Shown here: positions 8,467-16,757 of the stretch, piece by piece | Layout of the letters: each line of letters starts with the position of its first letter | Position numbering within the stretch: the stretch's first letter is position 1 | From: Pseudomonas sp. UBA5706 | Lineage (GTDB): Bacteria; Pseudomonadota; Gammaproteobacteria; Pseudomonadales; Pseudomonadaceae | Assembly (NCBI RefSeq): GCF_002419965.1 | Contig: NZ_DIHC01000001.1 | Coordinates: forward strand, 62,001-126,000 | DNA length: 64,000 nt | Reading direction: 5' to 3' | The notes under the pieces: generated by a model | The model's database searches: none | Told to the model about the DNA's origin: nothing | Seen by the model: only the letters and a program-made list of their open reading frames with translations | Program-made: the position numbers and the translations under genes

Positions 8467-10108
8467 TGGCCAGTACCCCGTCCGTGTATATCCTCCGGCA
8501 GCCAGCGAACAGATCCAGCGCCGGGTTATAGACCCCAGTGCGCACCTGCAGTAGCCCCAACATCGAATGGAACACATTGTCCTGGCTCAAAGGCGCGCTG
8601 CGTTCTTTCTGCAGACAATGAGTGTCCACGGCAAATGACCGTTGATAGGTGTCTGAGAACCAGGCAATCATCGGCACATGTTTCTGTTGGTCGGGCGCAA
8701 GCATGTAAGGGGTGCCGTGCAAAAACAGGTTGTATTCGCCCAGCGACTCGCCATGGTCGGACACGTACAACATTGCAGTGTCCACCTTGTTCTGGTTACT
8801 GCGCAGGATGTCGATCAATGACGCCAGGACATGATCGGTATACAACAAGGTGTTGTCGTAGCCGTTGACGATACTTTCCCGCGAGCAGTTATTGAGCGCA
8901 TTACTGGCACAGACCGGTGTGAACTTTTCGAACGCTTTCGGATAACGCTTAAAGTATTCGGGACCATGGCTACCCATCTGGTGAAGTACCAGCACCGTAT
9001 CCTTGTCCAGCTTATCGATAAAACGTTGCAGCCCCTGCAGCAGAATCTCGTCGCGGCATTCATGGTTGGCGCACAGCACCGGATCGGTGAGATTACTGAC
9101 GTCCTGCAGCGTCACACGGTCGCACGTGCCCTTGCAGCCCGACTGATTGTCGCGCCAGATCACGTCAAGGCCCGCGTGCTTGAGCACGTCCAGCAGCCCT
9201 TCCTTGTTTCTCGCCGTGCTGGCGTCGTAATCCTTGCGGCCCATGTTGGAGAACATGCACGGCACCGACACGGCGGTTTCGGTGCCGCAAGAGTGCACAT
9301 CGGTAAACGTCAGCACACCGTGCTCTTTCTTCAATTGCGGCGTGGTGTCGCGGTTATAACCCAGGATGCCGAAGTTCTCGGCCCGTGCACTTTCGCCTAC
9401 GACCAGTACCGTCAACGACTTGCGCTTGTGCTGCCGCCAGTCGCTGGACAGCGTCGCGTCCTGACCGATACTTACGAATGGTTGCCGTGCCGATTTGACC
9501 CGCTCGCTCAAGTAGCTCGCCGATGCACCGATGTAATTGCTCGGCACGACCATCAACCGTAATTCGTGATGGTTACGCAACAGCGATGACAAGCCTTGAT
9601 AATTCATCAGCGCCACCCCGCCCATCACGCTGGCACACACGACAATGACCACGACCTTGCTCAAGGCCTCCCGCGACGATGAGCGATAGTTGACGGGCAG
9701 CTTACAGACAAGCAGGGATGGCACGATGCCTAGCAACAGCAAGTAAGCGAACAGTTTGAGCGATAACAGATCCTGAACTTCAGTGGCGTTGGTTTCAGTA
9801 AAGTTGCGCAGCATCCCGGCGTCAATCATCACACCGTACTGATTCATGAAATAAGCGACGCCGGCGCTGATCAGGAATAAAACAGTCAATACCGGTTTCA
9901 ATACGTACTTGAAGGCGAACAGCGTCAGAACAATATTGAACACACATAAAATCAACACCGCGAACGCGCCGCACAACAACAGGCCTGCCCCGTTGAAATC
10001 GGTGATGGTGAACACGTGCTGCCAGAGCGTCGGGTTAAACCCGACCAATAAAAAAATACTGGCGAGCACGGTCACGCGCTCAGGACGTACTGCTTTTACG
10101 TTCAGCAT
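8459..10108 (-). CDS. eptA: Phosphoethanolamine-lipid A transferase (EptA/PmrC type)
   Basis: This 549-residue inner-membrane enzyme transfers phosphoethanolamine from phosphatidylethanolamine to lipid A. The first 170 residues hold five hydrophobic segments, followed by the periplasmic sulfatase-fold domain. The metal-site motif is VVGESARAENFG (Glu about 239). The nucleophile is the second Thr of CGTETAVSVPCMFS (about 278), and the C-terminal motifs are VLVLHQMGSHGP and YVSDHGESLGE. The ATG at 10108 (MLNVKAVRPERV) is the family-like start; a GTG at 10156 would add 16 residues. No PmrAB-type regulator genes lie beside it. Confidence 0.88.
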   Translation of the reverse strand: MLNVKAVRPERVTVLASIFLLVGFNPTLWQHVFTITDFNGAGLLLCGAFAVLILCVFNIVLTLFAFKYVLKPVLTVLFLISAGVAYFMNQYGVMIDAGMLRNFTETNATEVQDLLSLKLFAYLLLLGIVPSLLVCKLPVNYRSSSREALSKVVVIVVCASVMGGVALMNYQGLSSLLRNHHELRLMVVPSNYIGASASYLSERVKSARQPFVSIGQDATLSSDWRQHKRKSLTVLVVGESARAENFGILGYNRDTTPQLKKEHGVLTFTDVHSCGTETAVSVPCMFSNMGRKDYDASTARNKEGLLDVLKHAGLDVIWRDNQSGCKGTCDRVTLQDVSNLTDPVLCANHECRDEILLQGLQRFIDKLDKDTVLVLHQMGSHGPEYFKRYPKAFEKFTPVCASNALNNCSRESIVNGYDNTLLYTDHVLASLIDILRSNQNKVDTAMLYVSDHGESLGEYNLFLHGTPYMLAPDQQKHVPMIAWFSDTYQRSFAVDTHCLQKERSAPLSQDNVFHSMLGLLQVRTGVYNPALDLFAGCRRIYTDGVLANE

Positions 10109-10352
10109 CGAGGATCTGGGGGCCTGAAAAGAGAAGTCGATCAAGAGAATAGACACTCTTTCGACGTCACAACTTTAGGCAGTCAGCCATAAATTTTTTG
10201 TGAAAAGCATGAGAACAAATGGTGGGGCCCGACATGTTTTTTCGGCAGGATTTCTTCCTGCAATACATATCTGCCACGCAGGCTCAACGCCGATCACGTG
10301 TGGGCACACCACGTCCGGATACTGCGCTGAACCTGCGCGAGTGCGTCGCAAG

Positions 10353-12035
10353 TTACGACGGCAGCGTAAGAGACTGGACGGCAGATGCGGCAGCGGTGAC
10401 GCACCCTGTGTCGGTACGAGCGTCGCTCGCCACTGCATCCTCAATAATCATCAGCGCCGCTTTCTCGGCGATCATCACGGTGGGCGAGCAGGTGTTTCCG
10501 GACGTGATGCGCGGCATGATCGAGGCATCGACCACGCGCAAGCCCGCTACGCCATGCACTCGCAGGCGCTCGTCCACCACCGCATCAGGCCCTTGGCCCA
10601 TCTTGCAGGTGCCGACCGGGTGAAAAATAGTGGTGCCGATAAGACCGGCGGCCTGGCGCAGCTCTTCCTCGGTTTGCAGCGTGGCTCCAGGCAGATACTC
10701 AACAGGGTGGTAGCTGGCCAAGGCAGGCGCGGCGGCGATGCGGCGGGTCAGGCGAATTGCATCGGCGGCGACTTTCAGGTCGGTTTCGTGGCTGAGGTAG
10801 TTCGGGCGAATCACGGGTACGGCGTCTGCCAGTGGCGAGCGGATTTGCACAGTACCGCGGCTTTGCGGACGCAGGTCGCACACCGATGCCGTGAATGCGG
10901 GGAAGCCGTGCAAGGGCTCGCCAAAGCGCTCCAGTGACAACGGCTGCACGTGATACTGCAGATTCGCCGAGGTCTGCTCCGGCCCGGAACGAGCGAACGC
11001 GCCCAACTGACTCGGCGCCATCGCCAGCGGACCACTGCGATTGAAGGCATAACGCAGGCCCATATGCATCTTGCCCCACAGGCTGCCCGCCATCTGGTTC
11101 AGGGTATGACCGTTGCTGACCTTGTAGATCAGCCTCAGTTGCAAATGGTCCTGCAAATTGCCGCCGACACCCGGTAGTTCATGGTGCACACCGATGCCAA
11201 GCTTTTCCAGGAGCGCACGCGGTCCGATCCCTGAGCGCTGCAAGACCATGGGGGATCCGATCGATCCGCAGCAGAGAATGATTTCTCGCCTGGCGCGCAG
11301 CTTCTGTTGCTGATCGCCCACCTTGGCCAGCACCGCACTCGCCCGCCCGTTTTCGAACTCGATGCGCGACACTTCGGCGTTGGTCTTCACCGTGAGGTTC
11401 GGCCGCTGCAACACTGGACGCAGGAACGCCTTGGACGCATTCCAGCGTACGCCGCGCCGCTGGTTGACCTGAAAGTAGCTGCAGCCCTCGTTGTCGCCGC
11501 CGTTGAAGTCGGCAATCGACGCGATGCCGGACTGCGCCGCCGCCTCGCGAAAGGCATCGAGCAGGGTCCATGACAGGCGCTGCTGCTCGACCCGCCACTC
11601 GCCTTGCGCGCCATGCTGTTCGGAGTCTCCGTCGAAATGGCTTTCCGAACGCTTGAAGATCGGCAGCACGTCCCGCCAGCCCCAACCCTTGTTGTCCTCG
11701 GCGGCCCAGGCGTCGTAGTCGCGGGACTGGCCGCGCATGTAGATCATGCCGTTTATCGATGAACAGCCGCCCAGCACCTTGCCCCGCGGGTAGCTCAAGG
11801 CACGCCCGTGCAAGCCAGGCTCGGCTTCGGTCTTGAAGCACCAGTCGGTACGCGGGTTGCCGATGCAGTAGAGGTAGCCCACCGGGACGTGGATCCAGGC
11901 GTAATTGTCCTGCCCGCCCGCTTCGAGCAGCAGAACACGATGAGCGGGGTTGTGCGACAGCCGATTGGCGAGCAGGCATCCGGCCGGACCCGCGCCGACG
12001 ATCACATAGTCATAGAGCACACTGTCCGTTTGCAT
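10353..12035 (-). CDS. GMC-family FAD oxidoreductase (choline/alcohol dehydrogenase-like)
   Basis: The 560-residue flavoprotein has the N-terminal FAD loop YVIVGAGPAGCLLANRL. GMC signature 1 is YPRGKVLGGCSSINGMIYMRGQ, seen as its core GKVLGGCSSING, and GMC signature 2 is GSIGSPMVLQRSGIG. The catalytic His is in FHPVGTCKMG, with the partner Asn in SGNTCSPTVMIAEKAA. It resembles BetA/AlkJ-type alcohol dehydrogenases; the substrate is unknown. The ATG at 12035 follows GAGGGAC. A frame open upstream to 12113 crosses the maeA terminator and is not used. Confidence 0.85.
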   Translation of the reverse strand: MQTDSVLYDYVIVGAGPAGCLLANRLSHNPAHRVLLLEAGGQDNYAWIHVPVGYLYCIGNPRTDWCFKTEAEPGLHGRALSYPRGKVLGGCSSINGMIYMRGQSRDYDAWAAEDNKGWGWRDVLPIFKRSESHFDGDSEQHGAQGEWRVEQQRLSWTLLDAFREAAAQSGIASIADFNGGDNEGCSYFQVNQRRGVRWNASKAFLRPVLQRPNLTVKTNAEVSRIEFENGRASAVLAKVGDQQQKLRARREIILCCGSIGSPMVLQRSGIGPRALLEKLGIGVHHELPGVGGNLQDHLQLRLIYKVSNGHTLNQMAGSLWGKMHMGLRYAFNRSGPLAMAPSQLGAFARSGPEQTSANLQYHVQPLSLERFGEPLHGFPAFTASVCDLRPQSRGTVQIRSPLADAVPVIRPNYLSHETDLKVAADAIRLTRRIAAAPALASYHPVEYLPGATLQTEEELRQAAGLIGTTIFHPVGTCKMGQGPDAVVDERLRVHGVAGLRVVDASIMPRITSGNTCSPTVMIAEKAALMIIEDAVASDARTDTGCVTAAASAVQSLTLPS

Positions 12036-12093
12036 GTGTCCCTCGTCGATGTTTTTGTTTTTATCGAGGGCCCATCCTGATGTCTTTTGCGAC

Positions 12094-12137
12094 AAAACAA
12101 AAGACCGCCGCATGTTGCCATGGGGCGGTCTTTATTT
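12094..12137 (-). terminator. Rho-independent terminator of the malic enzyme gene
   Basis: AAAGACCGCC (12100-12109) pairs with GGCGGTCTTT (12124-12133). Read on the minus strand the stem is followed by TTTTGTTTTG, a good U-tract, right after the maeA stop. It may also act weakly on the plus strand. Confidence 0.8.
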
Positions 12138-12149
12138 AGCCGAGCGGTT

Positions 12150-13838
12150 TTAAACCGCGCTGCGACGGTAGCTGCGGTAGTTCGGCATCCAGAAGTTACG
12201 CTCGATGGCGTCTACCAGCATTTCTTCGGTGGTTTCCAGCGCAACGTTCTCAGCTTGGGCCTGCTTGGCCACCGCCAGTGCAATCTTCTTGCTCACGGTC
12301 TGGATTTCTTTGAGCGGCGGCAGGACAGCATCGCCTTTGCCGGTGACCATCGGCGAGCATTCGGCCAACGCATTCGAGGCCGCCATCAGCATCTTGTCGG
12401 TGATACGCGTGGCTTTCGCCGCGATCACACCCAGACCGATGCCCGGGAAGATGTAGGAGTTATTGCACTGGGCGATATGGAACGTGCGATCGCCTACCGT
12501 GACGGGTGCGAATGGACTGCCTGTGGCAACCAGCGCATCGCCGTTGGTCCAGGTCAGTACCTCCTGCGGTGTGACTTCGACTTTGGAGGTCGGGTTGGAC
12601 AGCGGCATCACCAGCGGCTTGGCGCAATGCTTGTGCATTTCGCGGATGACTTGCTCGGTGAACAGGCCCCGCTGACCGGATACGCCAATCAGCACGGTCG
12701 GTTTGCCGTGGGTGACCACGTCCAGCAACTCAGGATAGCCCTCGCCGCTCGACCAGCCCGCCACATCCCCGGCCTTCTGCGCCAGGTTCTTCTGGAAGTC
12801 CAGCAGGTTGTCCATGCTGTCGGTCAACAGTCCGAAACGGTCGACCATCATCACCCGCTTGCGGGCTTCGGCTTCGCTCAGGCCTTCGATGACCATCGCG
12901 GCGATGATGTGTTCGGCGATACCGCAACCGGCGGAACCTGCGCCCAGGAACACCACGCGCTGCTGACCCAGGGTTTCATTCTTGGCCTTGCACGCCGCGA
13001 GCAGCGTGCCTACTGCCACCGAGGCCGTGCCCTGAATGTCGTCGTTGAAGCAGCACAGCTCGTCGCGGTACTTCTCCAGCAATGGCATGGCGTTGGTCTG
13101 GGCAAAGTCCTCGAACTGCAGCAGCACGTCCGGCCAGCGACGCTGAACCGCTTCGATGAACAGGGCGACGAAGTCTTCGTATTCCTTGCCGGTGACGCGC
13201 TCGTGGCGCCAGCCCATGTACATCGGGTCATCCAGCAGCTCTTTGTTGTTGGTGCCGACGTCCAGCACGATAGGCAACGTGTAGGCCGGGCTGATCCCGC
13301 CACATGCGGTGTAGAGCGACAGCTTGCCGATGGGGATGCCCATGCCGCCGATGCCCTGGTCGCCCAGGCCCAGGATGCGCTCGCTGTCAGTCACCACGAT
13401 GATCTTGATGCGATCCTTCGTTGCGCTGCGCAGGATGTCGTCGATGCGGTCGCGCTCGGGGTAGGAAATAAACAGCCCGCGGTGGGTGCGGTAGATCTTG
13501 GAGAACTCTTGGCACGCCTGACCCACGGTCGGGGTGTAGATGATCGGCAGCATCTCTTCCAGATGCGAGTCCAGCAGGCGGAAGAACAGTGTTTCGTTGT
13601 TGTCCTGGATCGAACGTAGATAAATATGCTTGTCCAGGTCGCTCGCGCACTGCTTGTACTGGCTGTAGACGCGGGTCTGCTGCTCTTCGATGGTTTCAAC
13701 GTTCTGCGGCAGCAGGCCGACCAGGTTGAAATCCACCCGCTCCTGCGGCGTGAAGGCGCTGCCTTTGTTCAGCAGCGGCATCTCCAGCAGCGAAGGGCCA
13801 GCGTAGGAAATATATAAAGGTCGCGAGGTCTTGGTCAT
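12150..13838 (-). CDS. maeA: NAD-dependent malic enzyme
   Basis: The 562-residue enzyme oxidatively decarboxylates malate to pyruvate. The catalytic Tyr is in PIIYTPTVGQACQEFSK. The Lys-bearing loop is ILGLGDQGIGGMGIPIGKL. The metal ligands lie in QFEDFAQTNA and CFNDDIQGTA, and the NAD fold loop is VVFLGAGSAGCGIAE. The length is that of the large MaeA/SfcA type. The ATG at 13838 (MTKTSRPLYISYAGP) matches the family start; a longer open frame upstream to 14003 is not conserved. It is monocistronic, with its own terminator downstream. Confidence 0.93.
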   Translation of the reverse strand: MTKTSRPLYISYAGPSLLEMPLLNKGSAFTPQERVDFNLVGLLPQNVETIEEQQTRVYSQYKQCASDLDKHIYLRSIQDNNETLFFRLLDSHLEEMLPIIYTPTVGQACQEFSKIYRTHRGLFISYPERDRIDDILRSATKDRIKIIVVTDSERILGLGDQGIGGMGIPIGKLSLYTACGGISPAYTLPIVLDVGTNNKELLDDPMYMGWRHERVTGKEYEDFVALFIEAVQRRWPDVLLQFEDFAQTNAMPLLEKYRDELCCFNDDIQGTASVAVGTLLAACKAKNETLGQQRVVFLGAGSAGCGIAEHIIAAMVIEGLSEAEARKRVMMVDRFGLLTDSMDNLLDFQKNLAQKAGDVAGWSSGEGYPELLDVVTHGKPTVLIGVSGQRGLFTEQVIREMHKHCAKPLVMPLSNPTSKVEVTPQEVLTWTNGDALVATGSPFAPVTVGDRTFHIAQCNNSYIFPGIGLGVIAAKATRITDKMLMAASNALAECSPMVTGKGDAVLPPLKEIQTVSKKIALAVAKQAQAENVALETTEEMLVDAIERNFWMPNYRSYRRSAV

Positions 13839-14232
13839 CAGTAATCGCCTTTTCTCTATTTGCTCTATCAATACGTCATCGAAACAGTGCCCCGGAGGTC
13901 GCTTCACGACACTCAACGCAGGCTCCGTCCGAAAAAAATAGGGGAGATGGGAAATCAGGGTGCCTATCTTACTCGCCTCGAAGCGATTGCGACATTTTGT
14001 CACTGATTAGATTGCCAAATAGTGGCTATAGGAGAGGCCGTTGAACTGTCAGGGTTGTCAAGCAAGGATGCCGAACCCGAGCCCAAGGTGAGTACAAAAT
14101 GTTTCATCAGCCACCGTATCAGGCAACGAACGTCGCATTTGGCAGCAAAAAATCCGTTTCACCCTTTCGATCCACATCGAGTGAAGGCACAATCGCCGTC
14201 CTTTTTCGGCTGGCATTGCGGGAGGCCACGAA

Positions 14233-15330
14233 ATGATCAAAACGCCGTACTACCTCATCGATAAAGAAAAACTGCTGCGCAACATGGAAAAGATCGCGTA
14301 CATGCGCGAGCAATCCGGCGCCAAGGCCTTGCTGGCGCTCAAGTGCTTCGCAACCTGGTCGGTGTTCGACCTGATGCAGCAGTACATGGACGGCACCACG
14401 TCCTCGTCGCTCTATGAATTGAAACTGGGTCGCCAGAAGTTCGAGGGCGAGACGCATGCGTACAGCGTGGCCTGGGCAGATGACGAGATCGAAGAGATGC
14501 TCGAAAACTGCGACAAGATCATCTTCAACTCCATCAGCCAGCTGGAGCGCCACGCTCCTGCCTGCACGGACAAAGTGCGCGGTCTGCGCGTCAACCCGCA
14601 GGTCAGCAGCTCCGACTACCTGCTGGCCGACCCGGCGCGTCCCTTCAGCCGCCTGGGCGAATGGGACCCTGAGAAGATCGAAAAAGTCATCGAGCAGATC
14701 TCCGGTTTCATGTTTCACAACAACTGCGAAAACGGCGATTTCAGCCTGTTCGACCAGATGCTGTCGACCATCGAAGAGCGCTTTGGCCATTTGCTGCATA
14801 AGGTCGAGTGGGTCAGCCTCGGTGGCGGCATTCACTTCACCGGCGAAGGCTATCCGCTGGACGCGTTCTGCGCGCGCCTCAAGGCCTTTTCGCAGAAATA
14901 CGGCGTGCAGGTTTATCTCGAACCGGGCGAAGCGGCTATCACTCAAAGTGCCTCGCTGGAAGTGACCGTGCTCGACACCCTGTACAACGGCAAGCACCTG
15001 GCCGTGGTCGACAGCTCCATCGAAGCACACATGCTCGACCTGCTGATCTACCGCCTGGACGCCAAGCTGGCGCCGAGCTCAGGCGATCACACTTATATGG
15101 TGTGCGGCAAATCCTGCCTGGCCGGGGATATCTTCGGGGAATATCAGTTCGATCGTCCGCTGGCCATCGGCGATCGGCTGTCGTTCGTGGACGCAGCGGG
15201 CTACACCATGGTCAAGAAAAACTGGTTCAACGGCCTGAAAATGCCGTCCATTGCAGTGAAACAACTCGACGGTACAGTCGAGGTGGTTCGTGAGTTTGGT
15301 TTTGACGATTACCTGTCCAGCCTCTCGTAA
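14233..15330 (+). CDS. nspC: Carboxynorspermidine/carboxyspermidine decarboxylase
   Basis: This 365-residue PLP-dependent, alanine-racemase-fold decarboxylase makes norspermidine or spermidine from the carboxy form. The PLP Lys is about K37 in LLALKCFATWSVF. Other motifs are VSLGGGIHFTGEGY, YLEPGEAA and the active-site Cys/Asp segment MVCGKSCLAGDIFGEY. A strong GGGAGG precedes the ATG. Together with the next gene it forms the alternative polyamine route that uses aspartate semialdehyde instead of decarboxylated SAM. Confidence 0.9.
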   Translation: MIKTPYYLIDKEKLLRNMEKIAYMREQSGAKALLALKCFATWSVFDLMQQYMDGTTSSSLYELKLGRQKFEGETHAYSVAWADDEIEEMLENCDKIIFNSISQLERHAPACTDKVRGLRVNPQVSSSDYLLADPARPFSRLGEWDPEKIEKVIEQISGFMFHNNCENGDFSLFDQMLSTIEERFGHLLHKVEWVSLGGGIHFTGEGYPLDAFCARLKAFSQKYGVQVYLEPGEAAITQSASLEVTVLDTLYNGKHLAVVDSSIEAHMLDLLIYRLDAKLAPSSGDHTYMVCGKSCLAGDIFGEYQFDRPLAIGDRLSFVDAAGYTMVKKNWFNGLKMPSIAVKQLDGTVEVVREFGFDDYLSSLS

Positions 15331-15356
15331 GCTGGCAGAAAGGAGAGAGAAAGAAA

Positions 15357-16595
15357 TTGAAGAAGAACGTTCTTATCATTGGTGCAGGAGGTGTCGCCAA
15401 GGTGGTGGCCCACAAGTGCGCGCAGCATAACGACGAACTCGGTCGTATTGCCATCGCGTCGCGCAACATCTCCAAGTGCCAGGCCATCATCGACAGCGTC
15501 AACGCCAAGGGCAGTCTCAAGCAGCCTGCGGCAATCAAGGCTTACGCCCTGAACGCGCTGGATATCGAAGCGACCAAAGCGTTGATTCTGGAAACCGAAT
15601 CGCAGATCGTGATCAACGTCGGTTCCTCGTTCCTCAACATGTCGGTGCTGCGCGCCTGCATCGATACCGGCGCGGCTTATCTGGATACTGCTATCCACGA
15701 AGAGCCGGGCAAAGTGTGCGAAACCCCGCCTTGGTACGGCAATTACGAGTGGAGAAACCTCGAGGAGTGCCAGGAGAAAAACATCACGGCCATTCTCGGC
15801 ATCGGTTTCGACCCGGGTGTGGTCAACGCCTACGCGGCATTGGCGCAGCAACAGTATTTCGACCGCATTGATTCGATCGACATTCTCGACGTCAATGCTG
15901 GCTCCCATGGCAAATATTTCGCCACCAATTTCGATCCGGAAATCAATTTCCGCGAATTCACCGGACAGGTCTGGAGCTGGCAGAACAGCCAGTGGACCAG
16001 CAACAGCATGTTCGAAGTCAAGCGTACCGATGACCTGCCGGTTGTAGGCGCGCAGGACCTTTACCTCACCGGCCACGATGAAGTGCACTCGCTGTCGAAA
16101 AACCTCGACGTGCCCAACGTGCGATTCTGGATGAGCTTCGGTGCCCATTACATCAATGTGTTCACCGTCCTGAAGAACCTCGGCCTGCTGTCCGAACAAC
16201 CGGTCAAAACCGCCGAAGGCGTCGAGATCGTGCCGCTGAAAGTGGTCAAGGCTGTGCTGCCTGATCCCGCCTCGCTGGCGCCGGGTTATGTCGGCAAGAC
16301 GTGCATCGGTGATCTGGTCAAAGGCACCAAGGACGGCAAGCCTCGCGAAGTGTTCATCTACAACGTCGCCGATCACGAAGAGGCCTTCGCCGAGACTGAC
16401 AGTCAGGGCATTTCCTACACCGCAGGCGTGCCGCCGGTGGCCGCAGCCCTGCTGGTTGCCCGTGGCGAGTGGGATGTGAAGCGCATGGTCAACGTCGAAG
16501 AGCTGCCTGCCCAGGCGTTCCTCAAAGCTCTGGAAGTGATGGGCCTGCCAACGCGCATCAAGGATGAGAACGGCGACCGTCCCTGGGACGAATAA
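15357..16595 (+). CDS. Carboxynorspermidine synthase (saccharopine dehydrogenase family)
   Basis: This 412-residue NADPH-dependent enzyme reductively couples aspartate semialdehyde with a diamine to give carboxy(nor)spermidine. The Rossmann loop VLIIGAGGVAKVVAHKC begins at residue 4. LDTAIHEEPG, GIGFDPGVVNAYAA and the C-terminal YTAGVPPVAAALLV are typical of this family. The start is a TTG at 15357 with a strong AAGGAGAG at 15340-15347, 26 bp after nspC. The gene pair is an operon closed by the stem-loop at 16608. Confidence 0.9.
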   Translation: MKKNVLIIGAGGVAKVVAHKCAQHNDELGRIAIASRNISKCQAIIDSVNAKGSLKQPAAIKAYALNALDIEATKALILETESQIVINVGSSFLNMSVLRACIDTGAAYLDTAIHEEPGKVCETPPWYGNYEWRNLEECQEKNITAILGIGFDPGVVNAYAALAQQQYFDRIDSIDILDVNAGSHGKYFATNFDPEINFREFTGQVWSWQNSQWTSNSMFEVKRTDDLPVVGAQDLYLTGHDEVHSLSKNLDVPNVRFWMSFGAHYINVFTVLKNLGLLSEQPVKTAEGVEIVPLKVVKAVLPDPASLAPGYVGKTCIGDLVKGTKDGKPREVFIYNVADHEEAFAETDSQGISYTAGVPPVAAALLVARGEWDVKRMVNVEELPAQAFLKALEVMGLPTRIKDENGDRPWDE

Positions 16596-16607
16596 GCCGT
16601 GAAAACA

Positions 16608-16636
16608 GGTGCGCTCATTGCGAGCGCACCTTGAGT
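16608..16636 (+). terminator. Terminator of the nspC operon
   Basis: GGTGCGCTC (16608-16616) pairs perfectly with GAGCGCACC (16622-16630) across a 5-base loop, followed by a modest T-rich stretch (TTGAGTAATT). It lies 13 bp after the synthase stop. Confidence 0.7.
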
Positions 16637-16757
16637 AATTGCTGCGCCCGCCCGATGAAACAGGGATCCTGTCCTTACTCCATCGGCCGGGCAGGCCCTC
16701 CCCACCGACTCCTCAATGGTTGCGCCTGCTGGGCGTTAAAACCGCAGACGCCTGCCA

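Noticed and set aside
12087..13619. A 510-codon open frame on the plus strand antisense to maeA
   Set aside because: It lies fully opposite a clear malic enzyme, has low-complexity Arg/Gln/His composition and no recognisable domain; high GC makes such shadows common.
15309..16376. A 355-codon minus-strand frame opposite the carboxynorspermidine synthase
   Set aside because: It is antisense to a well-supported enzyme and has no family features.
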